Position numbers and translations under genes: made by a program | In this document: positions 36,641-48,742 of the stretch, piece after piece | Layout: each line of letters starts with the position of its first letter | Position numbering within the stretch: the stretch's first letter is position 1 | Notes under the pieces: model-generated | What the model saw: only the letters and a program-made list of their open reading frames with translations | Databases searched by the model: none | What the model was told of the DNA's origin: nothing | From: Gongronella butleri | Lineage: Eukaryota > Mucoromycota > Mucoromycetes > Mucorales > Cunninghamellaceae | NCBI GenBank assembly: GCA_025201375.1 | Contig: JAIWZP010000023.1 | Location: forward strand, 248,001-312,000 | DNA length: 64,000 nucleotides | Direction of reading: 5' to 3'

Positions 36641-37227
36641 CAGCTTTGAGCACCGTGAAATTGTAGCAACCGTCATTAACATTGCCTTGGCATCGTTTCT
36701 GCTCAAGATGTGACCCGATTTGCGTGATTGTTCCGCCAATCGCCTTTATGTTTTCAGGCTGGAAAACACGACATGTCAGTAAAATTTTGAGGCAGTGCGT
36801 CACGTCCAATTGCGGATTGCGGCTGTGTAGGGTCGGCATGGCGACCGCGTCGCAAACTCGAACTTTTCTTTTTTTTGGGTTGTGGTGGTCCCTGAACGGC
36901 CACGGCCACATGACGTGCGCAAAGCCAAGGGTGGGTGACACGATTTGCGCGCTTGCATCCGCATGTGCGCCATGGATCACGTCATTTTCATCTTGATTGC
37001 GATCAGCCCAATGCCATCCACTCACAGATGCAGGTGAAACACGGGTTACCATCTTTGGCCAGATCATGCAACAAACAAAAAACGCAAGTGGCAACACGAA
37101 ACAGCGCGTATGATATCCTATTTTTTTTGGTTTTTTTTATTTTGCGAGATGAGATTGTGTGTGTGTGAAAAAAGGTTCATGCAAGAATAAAAATAAAGAG
37201 ATGAAAAACGTGTCTAGAGAGAGAAGA

Positions 37228-38313
37228 TCAGTGTCGGTCAATGTCGCCGACAACAATATAACCCTTGTCGGCGACAATGCTACGATCTTTGACAAAAACG
37301 TCGTATTTTAACACCCAGCGAGGCACGGCCTGCGCCTTGCCAGCAATTGCATATGCCGATTGCATCAAAGAGGTCAGCTCTTGCCTTGATAGGATGTCTA
37401 CAATCGAGAGAAAAAGAACAAAGCGATGCGTCAATGAGCGTGTCGCCCTCTTTTTTCCATTTTAATTCCATACCTTTGCAATCGCTTGTGTAGAGCAATT
37501 GGATCTGGTTTTGCTTGGCAAGCGACATGAGGGAGGTGGGAATGTCGCAGCAGCTGTAGCTAACTTGATTCAAAGATGGTTTCAGTTCAAAATCGGGATC
37601 CTGAAGCAATTGTGCAAGTTGCTGCTCCGAATAGTCCGAGACGCCCAGGTTATTGATGATGCCTTGCTTGTAGAGCTTTTCCAGCTCCTTCCAGGACTGC
37701 TTAATGGGCTCCAGCGCGGCAGATGGCGATGAAAGCACAAATGTATCAATGGTGGACACATTGAGCAGGTTCTTCAGCATATTCATCGACTCGTCGATGA
37801 ATTCAGGGTATAATTGGTCGTGCAGATAGAACAGCTTGGCTGTACGTGATGAAAAAAAAAAATGAGGATCTCGCGCTTGCAATTTGCTCGCGCCATCTTT
37901 TTTTTTTCTTTTTTTTTTCTTCTCTCTGACGTTGCACTTGGTCTCTCTGTGTCCCTTACCTGTAACCTCGACATCCGGGCGGTCGTCCAGGGCAATGATG
38001 CTATGGTGACGCAGATCTGGGACTTCCAGCAGCGACTTGTCGCTGTAGAATCGATAATTAGGCACATCGCCCTTTAGCAGGGAGGTTTGCAAGGTATCAT
38101 CCACGGCTTGGATCAGCTAAAGGACAAAAAAATGAGCAATTGCTGCGCAGGGGAGGCTGTGCAAGAAAAGGGTGGCTGTACCTCCATATTCGACGTCTTG
38201 GAAAGCGGCTGGTCTCTGCTGACAACCCGGGTGCGCAGGACGTTTCCGGTGTAGAGCACCAAGTGGTCATAGTCGGGCAGGCCAACGAGCGTGGTGACTT
38301 TCTCGGCAGGCAT
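37228..38313 (-). CDS. Glutamate-cysteine ligase modifier subunit (GCLM), 4 exons, 274 aa
   Basis: GCLM binds the catalytic subunit of glutamate-cysteine ligase and improves the kinetics of the first step of glutathione synthesis; it has an aldo-keto-reductase-like fold without that activity. Exons in reading order: 38313-38182, 38116-37960, 37839-37474, 37397-37228; phases join. Matches to the animal family as I know it: LVLYTGNVLR near the start, AKLFYLHDQ, DTFVLSSPSAALEPIKQSWK, ELEKLYKQGIINNLGVSDYS, LKPSLNQVSYSCC, QNQIQLLYTSD, and the ending VPRWVLKYDVFVKDRSIVAD followed by KGYIVVGDI. Length matches the family (about 274 aa). The catalytic subunit is not in this window. Confidence 0.88.
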
Positions 38314-40691
38314 AGCAAACAAATAAAGCCAAAAGAGCAGTGGACAAAAAAGACAAGGTAGGAAAAAAAAAAAAAAAAAACGTAAAAGATAAAAAAAAAA
38401 AAAGATTGAGGGCGGATGGAAAAGAAAAAATTCTTTATATTATACGAGGTGATCGGATGAGGTGACTGCTGCCTGACATGACAAATCCAAAGCTGCAACA
38501 GGCTGTCCCACATGGAATTGGGCCCGACAATCCATTTGGGGTACTTGGCAAGTTTGGCTGTGCTCCATCCGTGCCCCGCCGCGCCGAACTTTGATTGCCC
38601 AGCGAGAATTGACACCAGAACTCGGTTCGAAACGTGATTGGCCGTGCTAGTTTCCTCGTACAAAAAAGTTTCGACATGGAAACAAGACAAAATGGCCAGA
38701 TCTCCCGTAGAAACAAAAAAAATTGCACATCGTTCCATCCTTCCCCCTTGCAAACCAAGCTCATCTCATGGACTGCAAAAGGCGCCTCTCTCCTTGGCCA
38801 CCTGTCAAGACCTGCTGCCCTTGCTGGAAAGGTCAAAATGAGGATGCAGGGATGACAAATCAAAAAGATCTTTGTAACACGTGGCTCGGTCCAATTGCGA
38901 ACAAGCATGGGAACAAAGCTGGGGCCATGGCGCGTAAAAAGGAACCTTTATTTTTAACCGCTCTTCTCCGTCCGTCGGTCACAACACTGCATGAATCATG
39001 CAAAACAAAAAAAAAATCGAGCCTATGATAGTGGCGGCGAACCATGACGCGACAGGATGACGTGAGCGCCATGTTTTGCCCATCTGTTGCCTCCCCACAC
39101 TCAATCTCACGTCTGTTCCGGCTCAAAAGCCGCGGTGCTACGCTCACCTTTCAATACCGCGCGTGTTTTACTACTGTAACAAAAAAAAAAAGGGGGATCA
39201 GACGTGCCGAGACGCCGTACTCGCGGCTGCTATTAGCCCCGGATGGGCCTGATGATTGCTTTACACGGCTGTAACGGCGGTTCCCATGGCACAATTTTGC
39301 TGACACGCCAAACCAGCCGAGCCTTTTCCAAATTTAGGGCTTTTTCCAGGCACGGCGAACAAGGATTTGCCGGCAGTGGGTGTCCCGCAAGCACAACGAT
39401 TGCCCACAGTGAGTTTGACGCGTGGCACACCAAATGGAGCAAAGAGATGGCGTGGCGCTTCGCGGACAAATGACGCGGTATGCAATTTTTGCTGCATTTT
39501 CCGTGGAGTTTCCCAGGCGACTGATGATGTCGCTGCCAGATAAATAGAAAAACAAGAACGCCACTGCCGTGGCGTGATATGCCGTGCACGGCCCTTTCAA
39601 AAGCATGCAGCTCGATTTTTGTCACGCAATGCCCTTTTTTTTCTTCATTTTTCGTATTTCCAAGCAAAACTATCAGCGATTCGCTGGCTCCCAACGTACC
39701 AATGACACCTGTGCAGTTTCTCCATCATTGCCAAAGAGCGAAAAAGTTCATTGCTTTGCAATGTGACATGGATCCAATAGGCATTAGAGCAGACTCCCGT
39801 TAAAAGTCAAGATTGATGCTCCAAATAGCAGCGCACTTAAGAGAACAGTTCTTGTTCTGTAAAAAAAAAAAAATAAGGTCTGTTAACGCGTACGGGGAAG
39901 GCGTGGTGGACGCGTCGCGTCAAGCATTGCGAGAATTGGTGTAAAAGCGCAAATAAGCGTAAAAAAGATTGAGACAGGGGAGTTTTGGCTGGCGACAACC
40001 ACAATTCGACCCGTGACCGAGCATTGGCCCACGGGTCGGGGCTCATTGAGAAAGCAGGGTCTCTTTTATACATCACAGTGATCGGCTTTATTTATATTTT
40101 GCTTTCCTTTCTCTTGACGGGAAGCGAGCTTTGGGCCATTCTCACTCAGAACAAGGAAAGCCATCACTGGGCAGTCAACCGGATGCTTAAGTTCTTTAAG
40201 CATACGATGACTTGACAATCAGTAGTGCAAACAATTCCTAATCACCGTAAAAAAAAACAAAAAATGAAAAAACCAAAGAAAAAGAGCCGCGATTGGCTGG
40301 GGTAGATTGGCGCCTTGCGAGCGTTGTGATTGGTCGGCGGGAGTTGCTGGGTGAGCGAGACGTCGCCATTGAAAAAGATGATTTTTTTGCGCGGTGCGTT
40401 TTTTTTTTTGTTCAAGGAGGAGACTCAAAGGCCAGAAGGCAGTGTATGAAAAGGGCCAAACTGAAAAAGCGAGGTGCGAGGTCAGCGGGATCTTTTCCCT
40501 TCCTGTTGTTTTTCCCTTCTTTTGCTCTTCCCTTTTTCTTTTCCACCCAGCCCTTTCTCATCTGACGCCCTTTTTTTTCTTTTTCTTTTTCCTTTTACTT
40601 CTTTTTCCTTTACACCCCCCACCCCTTCGCGTCTCGCTCCCTTTCTACCGTCTTTTTTTTTTCTCTTTCTCGCCGTGAGTTTGATCCGGGC
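38314..40691. other. Gap and promoters between the GCL modifier and INO80
   Basis: The two genes are divergent, about 2.4 kb apart. The first 100 bases carry the GCLM leader (A runs, which are T runs on its own strand). From about 40495 to 40690 the plus strand is pyrimidine-rich and leads to the INO80 start. The middle holds no gene that I can support. Confidence 0.5.
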
Positions 40692-43600
40692 ATGTCCTTT
40701 GAGAACCATAGAAAGCTGGCCGGTGCTTCTGACCAGCCGGCGCTTCCTTCCTGGTCGTCTTTGCCACGCCCACCCGTGTACCAAGACGCCAACGTAAGGC
40801 GAAACACGAAAGAGAGCATTAGAAAAGACCCGGGGAAAAAAGGGCATTCTTTTTTAACACTCGTTTATATGTTAGCAGGGTGGATATGTATCGCCGCAAG
40901 CGCCCATCCCTTACGATCCGGTGCGCAACACCGATTACCGACCATCGTCGGCCATGTCCATCTCCCAGCTCCTGTCGCCGGATCCTCCTGCACCTGTGCC
41001 TCATCAAAAGCGTCAGGACCAGCCCTATATCACGTCGCCCACAATGGGTCACCGCAATGGCATCCAATCTTTGCTCAACGACGACCATCCCGACCCATTG
41101 GTCCATCCTGACCCCATCCTTCATCATGAGACGACACCCAGTGGTGGATCCCCAAAGCGTAAGCAAAGCGCGTCCACGAACGAACTCGCGTTGCTCATCC
41201 ACAACTTTGTCTTTTTTTTTTTACCATTTTTCCTTTTTTTTCCATTGACAGCGGTGCACGGCAACGGCCTTTCGGCGCCAATGGCTTCCTTGATGGGCGA
41301 ACACGATGCCAGGGACAAACGTATGCCCTCTACATCTGCAAATACGGGTGCAATGGCTGTAGCACCACCGTCGGATGTCGATACGCCCGATGGCGACGAT
41401 GACGACGATCCCGATGACGACAGTGATGTGGAAGGTTGGCTCGAAGCATACAAGCCGGCCATGGTTGAATACATGCTGGCCATGCATCGAAGAAAAAAGC
41501 GCGTCATCCGCGCATACGAAAAGAAACGCCAGGTAAAAAATGAAAAAAAAATGGGAATCAAAGCAAAAATGGGAATCAAATAATCCCCTCAAAAAAAAAA
41601 AAAAAAAGAATGACAACGTGGCGCCTGACACGCCTCCTTATTTTCGTTTTTTATTAAATTGTAGCGCATGCACAGCAAGATGCATCAGACTTTGGATGAA
41701 TATTACGACAAACAGTATGGCAGCGACAGGTGGCGGCTGAGGGGCGGCCTGGAGATCCCGTCGGCGCTCTTTCACAAGGTCAAGCAGACCAACGACCGGT
41801 TCAAGCAGCGTCGTGAACGCCTGCGCCTCAAGCCATCCAAAAAACGCGCTCTCCCCGGCTTATCCGGCACGTTTGACGCGTCCGCTGTTAGTGCCAGCGA
41901 CCTGTCCGATGACGAGCACACCGATACACGCCAAAAATTCCTCGATCCCAACGCCAATGTGTCGGAAAAGCGCCTACAGGCCGAACGCAAGCGTGTTTGG
42001 CTGGAAATTGCGAGGACCGATATACCAAGGGTAAAAAAAAAAAAAAGAAAGAATAAAAAGAATAAAAAGACGGAAAACTCACGCCTTTTCTTGTTTGCCG
42101 ATCAGATGGCGCGCATCCTCACCCGTGTCCAAGCAACGCGCAGCGGCAATTGCAAGAAACTCGCGCAATATTGTCAAAAAGAAATCAAACGCACCAACAC
42201 CAAGAACGGCCGTGCCACGCGCGACATCCAAATCAAAGCCAAGCAGGCGCAAAAGCAGGTATGATCCATTCTCTTGTCAAAAGAGGCGCAATTTACTGAA
42301 TTTTCCTTTTAGATGCTCCTGTTTTGGAAGAAGAACGAAAAGGAAGAGCGCGAGCTGCGCAAAAAGGCGGAGAAGGAGGCATTGGAGCGCATGCGACAGG
42401 AAGAAGAGCGACGCGAGGCGCAGCGCCAGGCACGCAAGCTCAATTTTTTGATTACGCAGACCGAGCTGTACAGCCATTTCATCGGCCGCAAGATCCACAA
42501 GGACGTTGCCGACGACGACGACTCGGTTCAGCAATCGCCTGCCGATGTCACTCCTGCCGATGCCACGCCAACCGGCGCCACGCCATCCATGGATCTCGAC
42601 ATCACCTCGAATGCGCCCGATGATGCTCTTGGCGAATTGGACTTTGATGAAGGTACGATTGAAATGCAAGTCATGAAGCGAATTTCTGATCCTGATTCTT
42701 TTATTTTTTGTGCAATGCAGAGGACGAAGAGGTGCTCAAGGAGCACGCACGCCGCAGTGCACAAAATGCGCTGGCCAAGCAACGCGAACAGACGCGCAAA
42801 TTTGATGAAGCGGCCAGCCAGCGCCGTCAAGATGCCAATACAAGTGATGTTAACGTGCAAGACCAACGTAAGGCGCTTATTGCAAACATGGATGGACCCA
42901 TTGGACGCGCTGACACGCTTTATTTTTAAAAAAAAAATTATATGATATAGTGGACGAAATGAATTTCCAAGAGCCATCCAGCATGGGCACGGGCCCTGAA
43001 ATCAAACAACCCAACATGCTCATGTGCCAGCTAAAGTCATACCAGCTCAAGGGTCTCAATTGGCTCGCCAATCTCTACGACCAGGGTATCAATGGCATTT
43101 TGGCCGACGAAATGGGTCTGGGCAAGGTAAATCTCGCTATCAATTCGACACGGGGCACGACTTTTTTTTTTTTGTCTCATCTTTATTGTAATAGACGGTG
43201 CAATCGATTTCGCTGATGGCATACCTGGCTGAGGTGCACAACATTTGGGGTCCATTCCTTGTCATTGCGCCAGCATCGACGCTGCACAATTGGCAGCAAG
43301 AAATCAGCAAGTTTGTGCCATCATTCCGAGCTCTGCCTTACTGGGGAAGCCCCAAGGAGCGCAAGATTCTGCGCCAATCGTGGACACGCAAGCAAATTTA
43401 CGGCAAAGACGCGCCTTTCCATATCGTCATCACAAGCTACCAGCTCATTCTCACGGACGTCACTTATTTCCAACGCGTAAAGTGGCAATACATGGTCCTT
43501 GACGAGGCCCAGGCCATCAAAAGCTCGTCCAGCGCGCGCTGGAAGACCTTGCTCGGCTTCCACTGCCGCAATCGTCTTTTGCTTACCGGCACACCCATTC

Positions 43601-44440
43601 AAAACAGCATGCAAGGTAATGGAAAATAGAAAAATAATGAATGAATTGCCTCGTCTCACGCCCCCCCCCCGTTTTTTTTTCTCTATCTCGCAATTGTAGA
43701 GCTGTGGGCCCTGCTCCACTTTATCATGCCCAGTCTTTTTGACTCGCACGACGAATTTAGCGAGTGGTTCTCCAAGGACATTGAAAGCCACGCCGAAAAC
43801 CGAGGCACACTCAACGAGCACCAGCTGAAGCGCTTGCACATGATTCTCAAACCATTCATGTTGCGCCGCATCAAGCGCAATGTCCAGCACGAGCTCGGTG
43901 AAAAGATCGAAATCGAGATGTTTTGCGAGCTCACTGCGCGCCAACGCGCCCTGTACCGCGGCCTCAAGGAAAAGATCTCCATTGCTGAGCTGCTCGAAAA
44001 GGTCACCAGCCTCAGCGATAATGACAGCATGGACAGCCTCATGAACCTCGTCATGCAATTCAGAAAGGTAAATTTCATGAGAAAATACGCGAAAACGACG
44101 CGTTTGCGTGATTTGGGGCTGACACGCTGCTTTTTTTTTTTTTTGACAGGTGTGCAACCACCCCGAGCTGTTTGAGCGCGCCGATGTCGAGGCACCTGCG
44201 TCGTTTGTGACATTTGGCGAAAGTGGCCCCCTGAGCAAGGAACAATTCCTGTATTGCCCGTACTCGGCGACCAATCCCATCAAGTACCATTTGCCCAAGC
44301 TCGTGTACCGTCATGGCGGCTGTCTGGACGTGCCTGGACCCGATGCCAACGTGGGATTCACTACACATTATCTGGACAACCTCATGAGCATCTGGGACCC
44401 TGCTCACATCTACGAGTCGATGAACAGCTCGGAACCTGGT

Positions 44441-44471
<31 letters not shown>

Positions 44472-46096
44472 AACCTGGCCCCAGCCATTGGGGCGGAGAA
44501 ATTTAGCTGGCTTGACAGCCTTTTTTTTAACCTTTTTTTTTGCATTTCTTTCTTTCTTAGACGCGTCGTTTTCGTTTTTGCGCTTTGCTGACACAAGCGC
44601 GTGCGAGGCCAGCCACCTCTTTAGACAATCCATCCTTTCGCGCTGGCTCTTCCATCTAGCCCAGCGTGACCACCAAGCCCGACGACGCTTCTATGCTTTG
44701 GAAAACGACGAAAACGACCAATTATACGCGTCGGCACCTCTCCAGACCTTTGCCAAGCTTATGATTGCTTCGACGACGTCGCCGCTGCAACCTACAATGA
44801 TCGAGCCTGGAACGGCGCTTTACGAGCTGACGCACATTGCCGACCAAATGGTCCCCACAGCGACGCGATACGACAATGCATACATTCCCGCGGTCCGCTC
44901 TGTGCCAATCGACATCATGTGTCCCGACATTGGGTTCACGATGCGTCAAAACCAATTGATGCATGACCCCAGCATCATGGCCAGCCTCTTTGGCAAGCCG
45001 CACCTCATGAACAGCCACGATCGCACCGACATTGCCCTTGCGGAGCAAGTTGTCCACCGTTCAGACGAACAGCGACTCGTCACCATCCCCTCCACGGGCT
45101 ACGGCTATTCCCAGATGCGCGTCCCATGTAAGAAACGGGCTTTTTTTTTTGGAAAAAAAAGAAAAAAAAAGAAAAATGATCTAATCTTTTTTTTTTTGAA
45201 CTATAGCTATGCGCGACCTGATTCTGGACTCTGGCAAGCTGGCGGTCTTGGACAAGTTGCTCGAGCGTCTAAAGAACGAGGGCCACCGCTGCTTGATCTA
45301 CTTCCAGATGACGCGTATGATCGATCTGTTTGAAGAGTACATTGCATACAAGCAATACAAGTATCTGCGGCTGGACGGCTCGTCCAGGATATCCGATCGT
45401 CGCGACATGGTGCAGGATTGGCAGACCCGCCCGGAAATCTTCATCTTTTTGCTCAGCACGCGCGCCGGTGGCCTGGGTATCAATTTGACGGCGGCCGACA
45501 CGGTCATCTTTTACGACAGCGATTGGAACCCGACCGTCGACCAGCAGGCCATGGACCGCGCGCATCGCCTTGGCCAAACCAAGCAGGTCACCGTGTATCG
45601 TCTTCTCACCAAGGGCACCATCGAGGAACGCATCCTTATGCGCGCAAAACAAAAGGATGAGATCCAAAAGGTCGTCATTTCGGGCGGCGAATTCAAGCAA
45701 AGCGTTGACTTTAACAAACCAAAGGAAATCGTGTCTTTGCTCTTGGACGATGACGGTAAAAACATGGAGAAAACAGGGGGGGAAAGGCATCATCTCATTT
45801 TTTTATTGCATACAGAGCTGAACAACAATCTGATCCAGCAGCAACTGAAGCGCAACAAGGAAATAGAAAAGGAGAAGAAGAAGGACACCAACAAGAAGCT
45901 GCCTGTCAAGCGCGCACGCAAGTCAAATGCGTCCACGCCCGCGCAGAGCCCCATGGCCGTCGACCGCCTGTTCAGTGCCGGTGGCGACACGCTTCCCGAG
46001 GACATCATGGACGGCCAAAAGCCCGCAGACGCGTCGCCAGCAAAGAAAAAGTCGCGCATTGGCCGTCCAAGGACCAACATCTCGTTCACTGGCTGA
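40692..46096 (+). CDS. INO80: INO80 chromatin-remodelling ATPase, 14 exons, 1440 aa
   Basis: Catalytic subunit of the INO80 complex, which slides and edits nucleosomes during transcription and repair. Exons: 40692-40793, 40876-41158, 41252-41532, 41665-42030, 42106-42258, 42313-42652, 42721-42867, 42951-43126, 43195-43615, 43700-44067, 44150-44438, 44561-45127, 45207-45755, 45816-46096; phases all join. A disordered, partly acidic N-terminus leads to the DBINO/HSA region (about residues 320-470: [37 protein letters not shown]). The first helicase lobe has DEMGLGKT (about 615) and DEAQ (about 718). A long insertion (about 880-1165) separates it from the second lobe with YLRLDGSS and [15 protein letters not shown]. 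The basic tail ends [16 protein letters not shown]. The long insert distinguishes INO80 from Snf2. The exon 2 acceptor could also be three bases later. AATAAA is at 46171. Confidence 0.97.
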
Positions 46097-46239
46097 TCAA
46101 TGACTTGCCCTTCTCTCCTCCCTTTATTCACACTCGTTGGCTACATAATTCGTTAGTGTGTCTCTGTACAAATAAAAAATTGATAAACTTTTAATGTATC
46201 GTCCTCTTCATTGCGCCCGAAACTCCACTTATATGTAAA

Positions 46240-46660
46240 ACAGGGTTACTGTATGAAACGTACCGTATTAGAGCCAGTGGCTCAGCGCCAAAGAAATGGT
46301 GCAAAAGCACGATCTTCAATTCTTCATTCATTTTTGATTTTTGCACTCAAATATCCTAAATCATTTGATCCATCCATGTTTCGATCTCAGGGGGCAGAAA
46401 CTGACGCGTGCTACGTATCATATGATACGTATCATTTTGATGCATGAAGCATCACGCTACAGGCTACAGCGCTACACTGCATATGATATGTGTGATGCGT
46501 AAAAAACGTACACATTTACCTTTTAAACACCAAAGTGCGTGTTTTTCATACTCTGCCGGCCTGTTGTGCCTCCAGAATTTTTTTTACAGCCTGCTCACCT
46601 GCCAATGATCAAACCTGCGTCACAGTATAAACTCAGGTCAACCAGTGCTTGTCAGGTGAC
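46240..46660 (+). repeat. Repeat family R2, copy 2
   Basis: Matches 14200-14620 in order (GAGCCAGT, GATTTTTGCACTCAAAT, CCATGTTTCGATCTCAG, AACTGACGCGTGCTA, GCATCACGCTACA, GTACACATTTAC, TGCCGGCCTGTTGTGCCTCC). It lacks the GTAC-rich palindrome of copy 1 and instead has a different palindrome at 46412-46431. Confidence 0.8.
46412..46431. repeat. Perfect 20-base palindrome inside R2 copy 2
   Basis: TACGTATCATATGATACGTA reads the same on both strands. Related GATACGTATCAT and CATATGATATG words follow nearby. It sits where R2 copy 1 has unrelated sequence. Confidence 0.9.
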
Positions 46661-46775
46661 AGCCTGACAAGCTTGCCCACATTTATTTTTTTCGTTTTTG
46701 CGCCGCCTCGCCTTGGTCCTCGCCGCTCGCACTCGTCCCTCGCTCGTAGGGTTTCTCAATGGGCCGCTCAACTCA

Positions 46776-46978
46776 CTCAATTCAATTCAATTCAATTCAA
46801 TTCAATTCAATTCAATTCAATTCATTAGAATTGAATTTTTATCTGTCGAATTCAATTCAATTCACTTCAATTTTTCTTACTTCAATTCAATTCAATTCAT
46901 TTCGCTCATTTCTGTGTATCATATGAATTGAATTGAATTGAATATCATAGAGTTCGTTTCAATTCAATTCAACTCACA
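46776..46978. repeat. TTCAA pentanucleotide satellite with inverted part
   Basis: About nine perfect TTCAA units (46778-46823) are followed by broken units, then an inverted stretch of TTGAA units at 46924-46943 and more TTCAA after it. The two orientations are complementary and could fold back. Confidence 0.9.
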
Positions 46979-47457
46979 AACCCCCCCCCCGCGTGCAACA
47001 AGTGTGTATAATTTAGCAAAAAATAAGCAGGGCCATTTCAAATCTGGGCATTTTCGATTTGTAAGTGTGGACTTTTCACCAAAATATGATATCAATCTTG
47101 GATACGGGTTGCGAAAAGCAAGAAAAGGGCCAACGTAAAATAATAGGGAAGAGAAAAAAAAAAAAGAAAAGAGAGAGGGGCACACAAAAAAAAGCACATT
47201 CCTGATACCGGTACGTAAAAATCATTTTGTGTCGTCCACCAATTGGTTGCCGAGAATATCGAGGTTGAAAATAATAATACTGTATCATATCCATTGGCAA
47301 GGTGAATTGGCAGTTTCAGCTTTCAGGCGCCCCTTTTTCATCAGCTTTGGACGCGCGATGCGCGGATCAAATTTATGCGACTCCGATGCTGTCCATTTTT
47401 GAGCGACAGGTGCATTACGGTTCCTTTCAATTTTTTCTTCATTTTTGTTCACACAAT

Positions 47458-48637
47458 ATGTCGACATGCGTGGAGTGCGGGAAAGCCGTTCAAAACTTAT
47501 ACACACAATATGGAAAGGACAATATTCGTTTGACGTCGTGTGTAAGACGCCTTGTTTTTGCCTCTTTTTGTTGGGAGTCGCTTCGCGTGTCTCATCCAAC
47601 GTTCTTTGCCCCTTTTTTTACAGGATCGATGCCAGCAATTTGCAGACAAGTACATTGAACACGACTTTGTGATCATATTCATCGACATGCTGCTGCTCAA
47701 ACCTCAAGTTTATAGACACTTGCTCTTCAACCGAATATCTCAAAAAGGCAAAGGGATCGAGGTACAAGTGTAAAGGCGACCAATTGCTCGTTTTTGGTCC
47801 TAAGACGGTATTTTTTTTTCTTTTTTTCTAAATTTTTAGTCCAATGTGCTACGCTTTGCAATTCTGCTGATTCTGTTTGAAGTGTGTAAGTTGGGTTGTC
47901 CATGGTTGATGCCATTGACGCGTGGCTGACGCGTTTTTATGTGATCGCAATTAGACATCAAATGGTTTCGACTGGAGCAATGCTGCACGCATTCTGACTC
48001 TGCCTTTGTTCAGCGACCGTTGTATTATCAGTACATTTATATCCTCTCCTTATGTGTTCTTGGTAAGAACAGGGCGAAAAACACGCGTCAAATTCGTGTT
48101 TTCTCACCTTTTGTCGTCGTTTTTTTATAGAATTTGCCGTGTTCCATCTCAGCATTTGTCTCTTTATCCGTGTCCTGCTACGCCATCGAGCCATCAGGTA
48201 TATATGCATGATGTGGAGTTACGTCGCGTGCCATTGACGCGTTTTTTTTTGGATGTTCCAGGTTTAATTACGTGTCCATGGCTTTGGTGATTTCCAGTTT
48301 TGGCAAGATGCTTTTGATCCTGATGGTGATTTGGAATTATGAGCAGCTAGAATACTCTTGGCTAGTGAGCGTGATCACCCTTGCTTCCAATGTGGAAGCT
48401 CTTTCCGGTAAGCCAGGGGCGGCACATGCCGTCAAAAGTGAGCAATCGCGTTTTTACAGCTGATTTTTTTCTCTCTTTTTAGTATACCTCGATCTCTCGC
48501 ACATCAGCACTCTTGGAATTGTTCTCTTTGGCGTCGCATGCCGCACGATGGCACAATTCGTCTTCCTTGTCACAACGTACGAGGACATTGGCATGAACAC
48601 GAGGCCATTTTTACAAACAAAATGGCTCATCCTATAG
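47458..48637 (+). CDS. ARV1: ARV1 lipid-homeostasis membrane protein, 7 exons, 247 aa
   Basis: ARV1 is an ER membrane protein needed for sterol distribution, sphingolipid balance and GPI-anchor synthesis. Exons: 47458-47541, 47624-47761, 47840-47885, 47955-48062, 48131-48197, 48262-48407, 48483-48637; phases join. The N-terminal Arv1 homology domain is clear: MSTCVECGKAVQNLYTQYGK, the second zinc pair CDRC, FADKYIEHDFVIIFIDMLLL, and KPQVYRHLLFN. Several hydrophobic spans follow (VLRFAILLILFEV, YIYILSLCVLEFAVFHLSIC, FGKMLLILMVIW, ISTLGIVLFGVACR). The Cys pairs form a zinc ribbon in the family. Introns 3, 4 and 5 each contain ACGCGT. The gene lies just right of the TTCAA satellite. Confidence 0.93.
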
Positions 48638-48742
48638 AATAAAATAGGGTGCTGCTTTTTTTTAATGGGGTGAATGATGAGGGGAAAAAGAGGGCATGAT
48701 TTTTAAAATTACAATCTACGACATGTTTAAAGGGGATACTTT

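Larger units (their letters stand above)
34386..37227. other. Repeat-bearing gap between isocitrate lyase and the GCL modifier
   Basis: 2.8 kb with R1 copy 3 (34800-35960) and an R1 fragment (36515-36640). No intact gene is seen. The remainder is A/T-rich with scattered short frames. Confidence 0.6.
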
